DNA of 64,000 bases, from assembly GCA_958295665.1 (NCBI GenBank), contig OY282558.1, forward strand, positions 310,344,092 through 310,408,091, in the 5' to 3' direction. The position numbers and the translations under genes were made by a program. Below the pieces are notes generated by a model. That model made no database searches. It was not told the DNA's origin and was given only the letters and a program-made list of their open reading frames with translations. The stretch comes from Tipula vernalis. Its lineage: Eukaryota > Arthropoda > Insecta > Diptera > Tipulidae. Below, one piece after another: positions 54,457 to 64,000 of this stretch (positions are counted from its first letter, which is position 1; every line of letters starts with the position of its first letter).

Positions 54457-55400
54457 TTATACATACATATATACCTTTAATACATGCTCTTGCCGGAAAG
54501 TTACAAGTAAAACATCTAATACAAATTTTACCATCAGGCCTCTAATTGTTATACCGATTTTTACAAGTTCCTTACATTCGTTCGCAAATTGTTTTAAATA
54601 ATTATTAAGGTCTATCGGTTTTTCTTTTTCGCAATAGATACTTATCACCAAAGGATTGAAAATTTTAATTTCATTTATTAAAAAAATAATGGGCCAAAAC
54701 TGTATCTGCGAACTTTTATATATTGGTGAATCATCAATATTTATATTTAATGAAAAGCTGATAGCTTGATCTAGATTATGGTATTGAAGCATTGTCTTAA
54801 ACAAAACTCTAAACCCTGATGCCAATAATATCTATCACCAATCGCAATAAACTTATTTAAATCGGGTGTTAAGGTACGTGGACTTTTAGGGATGCTCCCT
54901 TCAGGCAATACTTTTTCCAGCAAACTAAAAGTGTTTGCACACCCTGATGCCTTATGTTATTTTCCAATCCCCATATTTTAAATTCTTCTTTAAAGCTTTC
55001 TGCTTCTGTTTCTTTTTCCTGCTCGAATTCAGATTCTTCGTCAATTCCTAACTTCGTTATCCAGTTTGAACTAATGTATTCGTCTACTATGCCGTTTTTC
55101 TGTAGAGCCTCGCCTCGGTGACACCTACAAAAGTAAAACTTTTATTGAAACATGGTGCAATGTTTGGAACCACATTTTGTCTGCAAATTTGCAAATTGCA
55201 CTTTATTTTTTTTTTGACTTGTTTTCTAAAAGTGCCGCTCGATTTATCTTTTCTCCACGAGTTAAGATTCGACATTTTTATTAATAAGTTAATGTAAATT
55301 GAATTATCAAGCTTAATCTTTCTTGATCTTTTCCTGATAATCTTTTTAAAATGGCGCCATATAAAATCTATATCAAATAACACAAATGAAAAAGTGGTTT
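54457..55400 (-). pseudogene. second EnSpm/CACTA-like transposase remnant
   Basis: The minus strand gives an N-terminal piece near 55278 ('MSNLNSWRKDKSSGTFRKQV'). Then near 54990-54900 'FKIWGLENNI' is followed by 'HQGVQTLLVCWKKY', and 54825-54457 gives 'NINIDDSPIYKSSQIQFWPI' and 'FANECKEL'. The block order equals that of 547-2574, where 'FNIDGLPISKSSNSCFWTI' is the counterpart. The C-terminal half is missing and several shifts are present. Confidence 0.75.
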
Positions 55401-55793
55401 ATTGCGCTCTAACCTAATTTTTATGTTCTAAATGGGTATTAATATTATCAGCCAGCTGAATATAAGGAAATTGTAATTTTTACTGTAATTTTTAAATGCA
55501 AAACTATGTTACATTATAACAAATCAATAAAATAGCAAGCAATCCTAAATAATCTTTAATATAGCTTTACACAATATAAAATTATGCCAATAACAACATT
55601 CTGTTCTAAGACGTACCATGCTCTGTAAGAGAATAAGCTTTAGCTCTAATTGTTGTTATAGAGCTTACTATAATAAAGCTAAATGCTCTACAGGCAAATA
55701 GAGCTAGAACCATCAATAAACGATGAATAAGACTAAATTTTGCATAAAGCTAAAAACTAAATATTTTCATTGTAGAGCTATCAGGGCCTAGAT
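55401..55793. other. repeat-like AT-rich flank of the hairpin MITE
   Basis: No gene. Several short GAGCTnnA/TAGAGC motifs (55620-55780) recur here and again at about 56480-56520 after the MITE, so the MITE may sit inside another small repeat. Confidence 0.4.
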
Positions 55794-56460
55794 TCTGATC
55801 AAGTGACAAATGACAAATGACAATTTTTTGTGACTTTGTACTAAAATTTTAACTGCTATAAAATGACAATATAGTTGTGAGTTCTAAAATGCGATTCTGA
55901 TGAAGTGACTTTTTCAAAATGTCACAAGAAAAAAAATGACAAATTAAACAAAATTGTCATTGATTTGGTTTTCCGTGACAAAAGTCAGCTGCATTTTTAA
56001 ATAAAATATGTGTGAGTATATTTTGTTAATTTTTAATAATTCTTGTTATAAATTTTAATTGTTTATATTATAATTAAAATAAAACAATATTTTATCTATT
56101 TTTATATATACATATATAAAAATAGATAAAATATTGTTTTATTTTAATTATAATATAAACAATTAAAATTTATAACAAGAATTATTAAAAATTAACAAAA
56201 TATACTCACACATATTTTATTTAAAAATGCAGCTGACTTTTGTCACGGAAAACCAAATTAATGACAATTTTGTACATGTACATATATGTATATACAAAAT
56301 AAACCTTAAAATATAACTGCGGTAAACTAGAAATGCAACTGCTGTAAACTGCTGTTAATGTCATAACTCATTTCATCAGAATCGCAAATTTTCCGTGACA
56401 ATATTTTGTACTAATAACAAAATGTCACGAAAAATTGTCATTTCATCAGAATCTACCCCC
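55794..56460. mobile_element. foldback MITE with 161-bp near-perfect palindrome
   Basis: The ends GGGCCTAGATTCTGAT and ATCAGAATCTACCCCC are inverted with two mismatches. The centre holds arms 55948-56108 and 56113-56273, inverted around a 4-base loop with essentially one mismatch. Subterminal ATGACAATT and TTCTGATGAAGTGAC motifs recur. No coding capacity. Confidence 0.85.
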
Positions 56461-56537
56461 AGGATTATTCTTTCTGTTTTAGAACTGTAATAGAGCTCAT
56501 CGTTCTAACAATTGTTATTTAGGATCCCATTTTGGCT

Positions 56538-56873
56538 ATATTCCAGAATTGCAACTAAAAATAATTTTAGAATCCAACTTCCAGTGCACCTATCGAAATT
56601 CATCATAATCGGTTGAGAAATAGGCAAGTTTCATCATACTTCATACATATTCCAGGATTACATCTTAAAATTATTTTAGAATTCCATTTAAAACGCACAT
56701 GTCAAATTCCAGCATAATCGGTTAAGGAATAGGCAAGTTCCATCCTACTTGGCCATATTCCAGAAATTTATTCAAAAATCATTTTATAATCCATCGCATA
56801 TGTCTAATTCCATTAAAATCTGTTAAGAAAATAAGAAATAGCTATGTAAGTTCCATCCTAACCGGCCAAACAT
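56538..56873. repeat. three diverged tandem copies of about 108 bp
   Basis: Units start near 56538, 56646 and 56754 with CATATTCCAG and contain ATTTTAGAAT, TCATAATCGGTTGAGAAATAG and AGTTCCATCCTACTTGGC, with clear divergence between copies. Confidence 0.75.
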
Positions 56874-58690
56874 ATAAATTGCTAAAGGTTGAATTATAAA
56901 TGTAAAAAGTTCAATTTGAAGTATAAAACATGTATCTATGTTAATTGCTTCAAACAAGAAGCGTTTCGAGTTCAGTTTAACCACAAATACAAAGAAGAAA
57001 GAATTCTTAATGATCTTATACATAATTGGTTAAAATTTAAAACCAGGCAATAACAACAACATTGCCATCAATCGAGTGGCTACCAAACACTTTAGTTTGA
57101 GATAATGGACAACCCAAATCCACTGTTCATAATTACACGGCGTTTTTTGTGAAATAAATTCCACCATTCACCTAACCGCTCCATATTATTGATTTTCTTT
57201 CAAAAATATTCAATAACGTTTAAACCAAGCTGCGTATTATTATTAATCAAAATTCATGTTGTGAAGCAACACTTTAAAGTATTCGGTTTTATAAATATTA
57301 GTTTCATAAAATCATAACGTATAAAATTATTACCTTGAGGTTTCTTACCGTCATTATTTTTTAATTATAATTTTACAGTGTACGAGTTTGTGTCAAAACT
57401 ATGTTTATTCAGTGCCGCCATCTTAACATTATTAATTCAAATATTTTTACCGAAATTATGGCTGCCATTTTTCTATATTCGCTGTTTAACCGAAGACATG
57501 TGTGGTTCCATATACTTTCAAAAGATGGCAGATAAAATAAATAAAAATGCAATAAATCTTTGTTTGAAGATTGCGTTTATTAGTTTTGATGGTTTTTGAT
57601 TTTGAATGATTATTATTTGCACGACCAATCAAAATTAAGGTCTTGGGGTAACGCTGTAACCTTACATCATAAAATTATAACAGCAAAACTTTTTGAATCT
57701 TATTTTTACAGTATCGAAATTTGTGTCAAAACTACGTTTTTTCAGTGCTGCCATCTTAACATTATTAATTCATAAAGTTTTATTTTATGTTATGCGACTT
57801 GGGTTAATCTAGTTTTGTTTCAAAAGGCCTTTTATTATTCATTCATTCCATTCAATTTCAAAATCATGTCAAAAATTCGATTTGCATTTCGAATTAATTT
57901 TGTTGTTTTATATCGTTTAACAAACGTGCGGTTTATAAATATGAAAACTATTACCTTAACATGAATTATAATTAAAGTAACGACTGTAAATTCGGGCCTT
58001 AGTTTAACTGGTGAGTTCCATTTGCCGTCGTAAAGTACAAAAAAGTATTTGTGTGTAGAGAATCAATGGAACACGCAAAACTAGTTGCGAAGGTAAAAAA
58101 TTTAATTTAAAAAAGTTTACGTGCAATAAGGCAAGTTGGAAAATTATTTATTAATTTGAAAATCAATCGGGCTTTTTATATTCTCGAAATCGGTATAAAT
58201 TTGACTAATTCCCTTGCAAATTCTCGGGCACTTTTCACTTACAAATTTCATATATGTACATCCAAATACCCTACTCTTGAAATCAATTGGAATACTGACC
58301 CGCCACATTGAAATCATATGTTCCTTTGTAATGTGGTGATAGAATTTTACTTGAAACACAAAAATTATAAAATGATGTGACGTTATGACTAAATGATATT
58401 ATTAAGTGAAGATTAATCTCATTAATTAACGAATTATCAACATAATAAATAAAATTTTAATTAAAGAATATGTCCAAATGATTCCACCGATTTGAAGAAT
58501 ATGGCCTCAGAAGTACTTCTGAGTACTTTGCAATGTTAAATGTAATGTAGCTATTAAAGTATAATTTGTAAACAAGAATTAAAGTGAGGAAAACTTATTA
58601 ACAATTCTTGGTCAGTACGGATGTAATTGCTGAAGGTAAATTATCCTTATTTATGGGATTTGTTTGGCTGGTTTTTGCTTTCTGCACTTT
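56874..58690. other. stretch with no recognised gene
   Basis: It holds a direct duplication at 57374-57438 and 57708-57774 (separate entry). Short ORFs at 57378-57599 (+) and 58359-58144 (-) have no recognised domain. Confidence 0.4.
57374..57774. repeat. direct repeat of about 65 bp, 334 bp apart
   Basis: GTGTCAAAACTATGTTTATT with CAGTGCCGCCATCTTAACATTATTAATT (57390s-57430s) recurs as GTGTCAAAACTACGTTTTTT with CAGTGCTGCCATCTTAACATTATTAATT (57720s-57770s), only a few substitutions apart. Confidence 0.8.
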
Positions 58691-58699
58691 AGGTGTGGT

Positions 58700-59280
58700 C
58701 TGTTAATCATCTACACACTTATCTGGATATTGCATCAAAATTGACTAAATTGTTGACAAACCATGGAGGATGATTATTCTTACGTGCATTACATTCTTCT
58801 TGCTCCTAGGCAAATGTTTGTCAAAAGCTTCAAACATAACCGAATACAAAGAATCAACTAGAGCATTAACGTCATTCCATTAGACTTAAAAATTCCAACC
58901 CAGTCCACATTTTCGAAGAAATCCAGAAGTCCAGTAATATTAGCCTTATTAAAATTGAAGCATTGCTTCGGTTGTATAGTGTTGTTGAATTTACAAAATA
59001 GGTCCTGGCAATCAAAGTTGATATCCAATCCACTATGGTAAAATGTATCAGGAACAAATGGCTCAGTTAGGGCCATGCAGAAAAACTAGATCCAGAATTT
59101 TGGCATTTAGATTTGCAACTTTACCAATTTCATGCAAGTTTCAAGATAACATAGAATCAATGAAAATTTGTTCTTCAGCACTTGTGACATTGGGTGGAAA
59201 AACTGGAGAAATAACCTCATCATCACTGCACCAGCATATCCCAGGAAGATTGAAATCGCCCTGTGGTTGATAATTGTCAT
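58700..59280 (-). pseudogene. CR1-like LINE endonuclease fragment
   Basis: The minus strand gives 'GDFNLPGICW' near 59265-59235, then 'NLNAKILDLVFLHGPN' near 59110-59070. Next come 'ALTEPFVPDTFYHSGLDI' and 'FNFNKANITGLLDFFENVDW' (59076-58890). These are the end of the LINE endonuclease and the linker before the RT, related to 46937-47550. The frame decays before 58850. Confidence 0.7.
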
Positions 59281-60248
59281 CGAAATTTGATCGTGTACTT
59301 ATATCATTAACAGGTTGAGTTTTCCTTAAATTATTCTTTCAATATAAATAAGGCTTAGAATCCGCAATACAATAGTGCTAATAATGTGACCAATGAAGCT
59401 AAGTTTGCTCTAAAAGAACAAGATATATAATAGTGGATATTCCTTGATTCAAAATATGATAATTTTTAATTTGCAAAATAAATTCATAGCTGAATATACG
59501 ATTCACGTCAATTCAAATTAAATGATTATTATATATTTAGCTCCGGGACAATCTAAAACCTTCTAGATCTTCAAATGTATAGTTACTGTACAATACTATT
59601 TTTCACTTAAAACTCCAAATAAATTATCTATAGTTTAGAGGCAAGCGACTATTTCCGCATATTAACTAAAACCTTTCGAAACGAATTTATACGGAATGTT
59701 CCAACGTTATAGGGGGTCATCTGTTGCTCCACCAGGAAGTTTTATTGGGCTCTAACAGGTATACAGTTAAGGACATAAATGCTGATTAAATTCGAGTTTC
59801 CGTTAAATCGTCCAACTTATGCAATGTATAGGTAATAACATCTAAGCTTATAAGCATTAAATTGCAGCCCTAGTTTATGATGATTCCAATTTGGATTTAT
59901 TTGTACAGAATTGTGTATTGCTTACCGAAATAAAAACTCCTGTGGACACACAATTCAGCACCAAATCAATACAATGGTTCATAATATGACAATTGAAACC
60001 ATCGATTAACAACTGCTCCCAAAAATCCAAGGTTATCATTATGAATTTATAAATCAATAGATTCAGTTATCGATTAGAGAAATAATAAGGAATTACAGTC
60101 TGAAGTCATTGAAATGTGCGCATTTCACTAACCGGAAAAATGGCTGTAAGATGCACTAGATTACGAACACCAACTCTTATGGCTATTGGTGCACGTAAAT
60201 TCCAGTTAGTCCTTGTAGAGAAACATGTGAAGCTGTTTATACTGTAGT
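59281..60248. other. stretch without recognised gene
   Basis: AT-rich. A 60-codon minus-strand ORF (60057-59875) is not recognisable. Confidence 0.4.
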
Positions 60249-61860
60249 ATGCAATGCTGTTCCTTTAGCACAAACTTCCCAAACTTACTGTTGGTAACTC
60301 ATTTTATCTTAATTCTTTGTCGGAAATTGCGCCGGGAATTTGATAACCGACAATGGCTTGCATATAGAACTTATATTTCACGGCTTGAAAATAATTTAAT
60401 CATAATCCCTAAGCTGTTTTGGTCATTTGTTGATGCTAAAAGAAAATATTCTGGGTATCCCCAAATGATGTCGCTGAATGATGCTATTGCTTGTATGCTG
60501 AGGAAATTTATAAATTATTTGCGGACTTTTTCCATAGTCAGTCTACAAAAGATACAATGATGAGTATGTTAATGTATTGTATTGGTGGATTCTCGTATAT
60601 TTCCGAAAATGATGTCAACCAAGCTATATCTAAAATGAAATTGGGATGTGGATATGATGATATACTATATACCTGCAAATGTGCTTAAGCTCCTTAATAG
60701 GTCATTATCACTACCGTTATCTCTATTTTTCAATGCATTCCTGAAGAATGGTGTATTTCCTTCGATATGGAAGAAGTCAATTATTTTTCCTATTTTTAAA
60801 TCTGGAAAACGTAGTGACATTAAAAATTATCATGGCATATCTATACAGTCAAATCATCATTAGCACTTGAACAACATGGATTTATCAGTCACCGTTCCAC
60901 CACCACAAACCTCTTATGTTTATTATCTCAAGTATTTAAGGCCTTTGACTCCATAGTCAGCTTGATGTGGTTTTCACGGATTTTTCGAAGGCATTTGAAT
61001 CTCCGCAATTAGAGCTCATCCTTGCCAAATTGTGAATAGGTACATTATATTTGGGACTGGATTGAATGGCATCTACGTAATCGTGAGCAGGTGGTTCAAA
61101 TCGCCGGTGTAACATCTAACACGATTGAAGTTCATTCTTGTATTCCACAGGGTTCTCACCTGGGGCCTGTGTTGCTTAATTTATTCATTAACGATATTGT
61201 TTCTTTGAGGATAACAAAAACTGTTGATTCTCTGCAACAGTGTTTAGAAATCCAGAGTGATCTTGATTTGCTACAAAAATGGTCGAGTTTAAATAAATTA
61301 CCCTTAAATTTGGACAAGTGTAAGACTATGAGTTTCTTCAGGAAAAAGGATGTTATTGTGCTTCCATATCATTTTGGTGATCATCAGCTTGAACGAGTTA
61401 TGACATTTAATTATTTAGGAGTTTTCTTGGATCATCAATTGATTTTCCGGGATCATATTAATTTAATAGTGGCTAAGGCTAGTGGTCTAAAACAATTATA
61501 TTGATCGATTTGGAAAAGTACAGAAGCAATTTATTATTTATTATCTTCATAAACTGAATTGGCCTTTTGATCCCAACATCCCAATGGGGCTGAATAAAAA
61601 GAATTTGCCACCCTATAGGGACCGATGTAAACTAGCTAATTTGGAATCTTTACTGGAAAGATGTAAAATTGCTGATTCAATGTGCATCGCCGATGTTCTA
61701 AATGTGCGGATCGGGCATTTTATTTATTTGTCCATTTTTAAAACAAACTATGCATATAACGCTCCTATCCCGGCTATTTGTCGACAATTTTATATTAATT
61801 TTAATGTAATCGATTTGTCTAAATGTAATTAAGAATTAGAATGAAATCATTGTAATCAAT
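60249..61860 (+). pseudogene. CR1-like LINE reverse transcriptase and 3' end
   Basis: Plus-strand pieces in order: 'PKLFWSFVDAKRKYSGYP' (60400), 'ISKMKLGCGYDDI' (60625), 'PLSLFFNAFLKNGVFPSIWKKSIIFPIFKSG' in two parts (60720-60800), 'NYHGISIQS' (60825), a degraded 'FTDFSKAFES' block (60970), 'HSCIPQGSHLGPVLLNLFINDIV' in two parts (61132-61200), and 'PLNLDKCKTMSFFRKKD' (61303) with 'FNYLGVFLDHQL' (61410). The catalytic YADD segment (about 61200-61215) is deleted. The 3' end near 61860-61910 has an AATAAAATAA-type tail. Orientation is opposite to the endonuclease fragment at 58700-59280. Confidence 0.78.
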
Positions 61861-61910
61861 AAAGGATTTTTCCTGTTGGTGATAATAATAAAATAAAATG
61901 TGATCAATCT

Positions 61911-63050
61911 CATTTCTAGTTATATTTACTTATTACTCAAGATCAGATTCCTTCCTCTGATACAGAGATAATCATTTCTCGTATTTGTGCATCGTTTAAA
62001 AACTGTTATGGGTCATTTTTGTACATTTACAGCCTTTTGTTTAAAGGAAATAACGTCGATTGCCTCTTTGTTGGTATTTGGTAGATGTACACTTTATGAC
62101 TTTATTGATGGATTCCGAACTATCTGTAATACCTTATACTTTTTACTTACTGGTAAGATTGAAAAGAAAATTTATCCCAATCGGGAGTATAGAATACGAA
62201 ATAATGTGCAAAAACAATTACAAATCCTAAATAAAACACAATTACGTTATTTATTAATATTATTTAATAATTAGTTTATTATAGTCCATTAATTAATTAT
62301 TCGGAAAAAATATTTTATTCTTCACTCCAGTAAGCATTTGTTGTGGATTGGTGCCTTAACTTTCAAAGTCATAAAGAATACAACATGTCAAAGTATCATA
62401 TTATCCATAATGTTTATGCAACAATTCTCATGGGGATTAAAGGGCTTACGTACTTTAAATATTATTAGTATAAAAGTCTTAAAAAAATGTTTTAAAATTA
62501 TTTAATTTATGTGTAACAGGAATCTTTTGAACCATTTGTTTAAAATTAATCAAAGTAAAATACAAATTTCCATTTTTTTTATGCAAACTACTCATACATA
62601 TATTTACATATATTTTGTACACCCTAAATTATTTGGTAAACTAAATATGCATTAAAACCAAAAAGATGGCTTCCGATGATACCAGATACCGCACTCAACC
62701 TCATATTACATAAAATAGAATTTTCTTATATGCTTTATACATAGATACATACCGAAAAAAAGAATAATAGTAACAATAATAAAGCAGCCAATAACATAAA
62801 AATGTCACAAAAAATTTATTACAAAAATCCTTACATTTTTAGTGCTATCCGAGTAACAAAAAAAAAAAAAAGAAAAAAGCTAAATATAAAAAGAAATCTG
62901 TTTCTTATCTTTCCAACCATTTTGAATAAAAAAAAAAAAAAAAAAATGTAACATAAAAACTTTATTCCATATTTTATGTTATTTGACATTTTTTTTTTTT
63001 GTTATTAGGTTTTGTTGTAATATATCCAAACTGAATGTTCCTTGACTTCT
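61911..63050. other. stretch without recognised gene
   Basis: A plus-strand ORF of 95 codons (61987-62274, ending in a Lys/Arg/Asn-rich stretch) is not recognised. Long A or T runs lie near 62863 and 62930-62946. Confidence 0.4.
62961..62966 (-). terminator. poly(A) signal for the terminal exon
   Basis: TTTATT on plus reads AATAAA on minus, 85 bp past the stop codon of the exon at 63211-63051. Confidence 0.45.
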
Positions 63051-63211
63051 TCAAAAAAATGTAGGAGCAACTAATAGTCGTGTATTCGAGTTTACATAGG
63101 AAGCGCCAATTTGAAATCTTTCTGAATTTAGAAATGTATTGGCTTTATCCATTCTTGTTGTGGTCTGTGGCTTGGGGTGATTTTGTATAAAGTTTAATGA
63201 AATTTCGTCAC
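63051..63211 (-). CDS. probable terminal coding exon of an unidentified gene
   Basis: On the minus strand a TTGTTGTTTCAG acceptor is followed by 161 bp open in one frame: two bases completing a codon, then 52 residues (start DEISLNFIQNHPKPQTTTRM, end LLVAPTFF) and a TGA at 63053-63051. An AATAAA lies 85 bp downstream. The base composition is less AT-rich than the flanks, and the acceptor has a good pyrimidine tract. I do not recognise the protein. The upstream exons would be at higher coordinates, partly beyond the window; a minus-strand ORF at 63596-63393 could be one but has a poor acceptor. It could also be a chance ORF. Confidence 0.4.
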
Positions 63212-64000
63212 CTGAAACAACAATAAAATTAATTATGTGATTATGCTAAAATGTATTTTTAGGCTTAGGATTTTTAATCAAAAATATGTAACAAAAATTG
63301 TGAAATATATGATTAAAATGACAACTGCGTGGTCAAATTTTGAAAAGAAAACCAAAACTAAAATTTATCATAAGAGGTTTTCAATTCTCTCATTAAAAAT
63401 AAAAATTTAAGATTTTGGATGTAAAGTTGGACAAACTAGTCCATAAATGGTTCTGTATCTCCAAATACTTAACAATTTGGACTAGTAAACGGTTCACCTC
63501 TAAAGAACACCGCAATGGTTGAGGAGACAGTACGTTCAATGTATGCTTGTTTGATCCATTTAAATTTCGAAGAATTCCTTTACATACATTTTCCAAATTT
63601 TCGACTAATCATTTATGTAAATATCTCACTGGACGAGAATTATTTCATTTTGATAAAAGTACATATGTATGTATAATCCAAGAGCTGGTAAATGTTTTGT
63701 TAAAATAGTTTTATACCGGCCTAAAATTTTTGAAAATATTGTTATTTGCGTTAGGCAGTTTAAAGTGAAGTATATCGTTTAAATTTTTTTAAACATGTAT
63801 AGTATATTAGTATATTACATACTATCATATGAAAAAAAAATTTAATCGATGATGATCCAGATGTCTCTTCGATCACAAATACATATTAGGTACAAAACTT
63901 TGTTTGGCCTACTTTTCTCTATCACTTTACTTTATTATAGGCAAATATACAAAACGTTTATGTATTTTTTATACGATAATGCAGTAACCTATGCTTTCGA
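63212..64000. other. probable intron or intergenic sequence
   Basis: If the exon at 63051-63211 is real, this is its upstream intron. A 67-codon minus-strand ORF (63596-63393) is not recognised. Nothing else can be supported. Confidence 0.35.

Noticed and set aside
61987..62274. 95-codon ORF with a hydrophobic N-terminal half
   Set aside because: No domain, no splice or start context, and it lies behind a LINE 3' end; kept only as a remark.

Overview
The window looks like AT-rich nuclear DNA from an insect, probably a dipteran. It has two spliced housekeeping genes with short introns of about 60 to 70 bp and GT-AG boundaries, surrounded by a dense graveyard of insect-type transposons: Gypsy, BEL/Pao, Penelope, several non-LTR families, Tc1/mariner, EnSpm/CACTA-like elements and foldback elements. 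The order Diptera is inference; the animal/insect character follows from the gene and element families.

Layout. 1-3590: an EnSpm/CACTA-like element on the minus strand, with a nearly intact transposase (one in-frame stop) followed by a second, spliced gene that leaves the window. 3640-4640: a decayed non-LTR reverse transcriptase. 4690-8312: a Gypsy retrotransposon with a long pol ORF and a 3' LTR but no 5' LTR or gag body. 8700-11260: a decayed BEL/Pao pol. 12575-17173: the gene island, Golgin-45 (BLZF1) followed 289 bp later by Rrp6/EXOSC10, both plus strand and apparently intact. 19630-24317: an EnSpm/CACTA-like transposon with terminal inverted repeats that carries only a multi-exon zinc-finger gene and an internal inverted duplication. 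24760-35040: Tc1, Jockey-like and CR1-like fragments, a MITE, a second Gypsy (minus) and three copies of a retroposon-like repeat. 37253-42104: a 4.8-kb foldback element whose interior is a satellite of about 159-bp units, bounded by an 8-bp target-site duplication. 42575-43402: a deleted mariner-type element. 43680-48060: a CR1-like LINE split by a 2.3-kb insertion that is itself nested. 48070-49990: a Penelope-like element. 50700-64000: Gypsy, RTE-like, mariner, EnSpm and CR1-like remnants, a large hairpin MITE, a tRNA-Lys pseudogene, and a probable terminal exon of an unidentified gene near the right edge.

The two host genes are unrelated in function: a Golgi tether and a nuclear exosome exonuclease. 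The most unusual structures are the satellite-filled foldback element with its three-unit higher-order pattern, the zinc-finger-only EnSpm-like transposon, and the frame-preserving nested insertion inside the LINE. All calls come from reading the sequence and provided translations; no database search was run.
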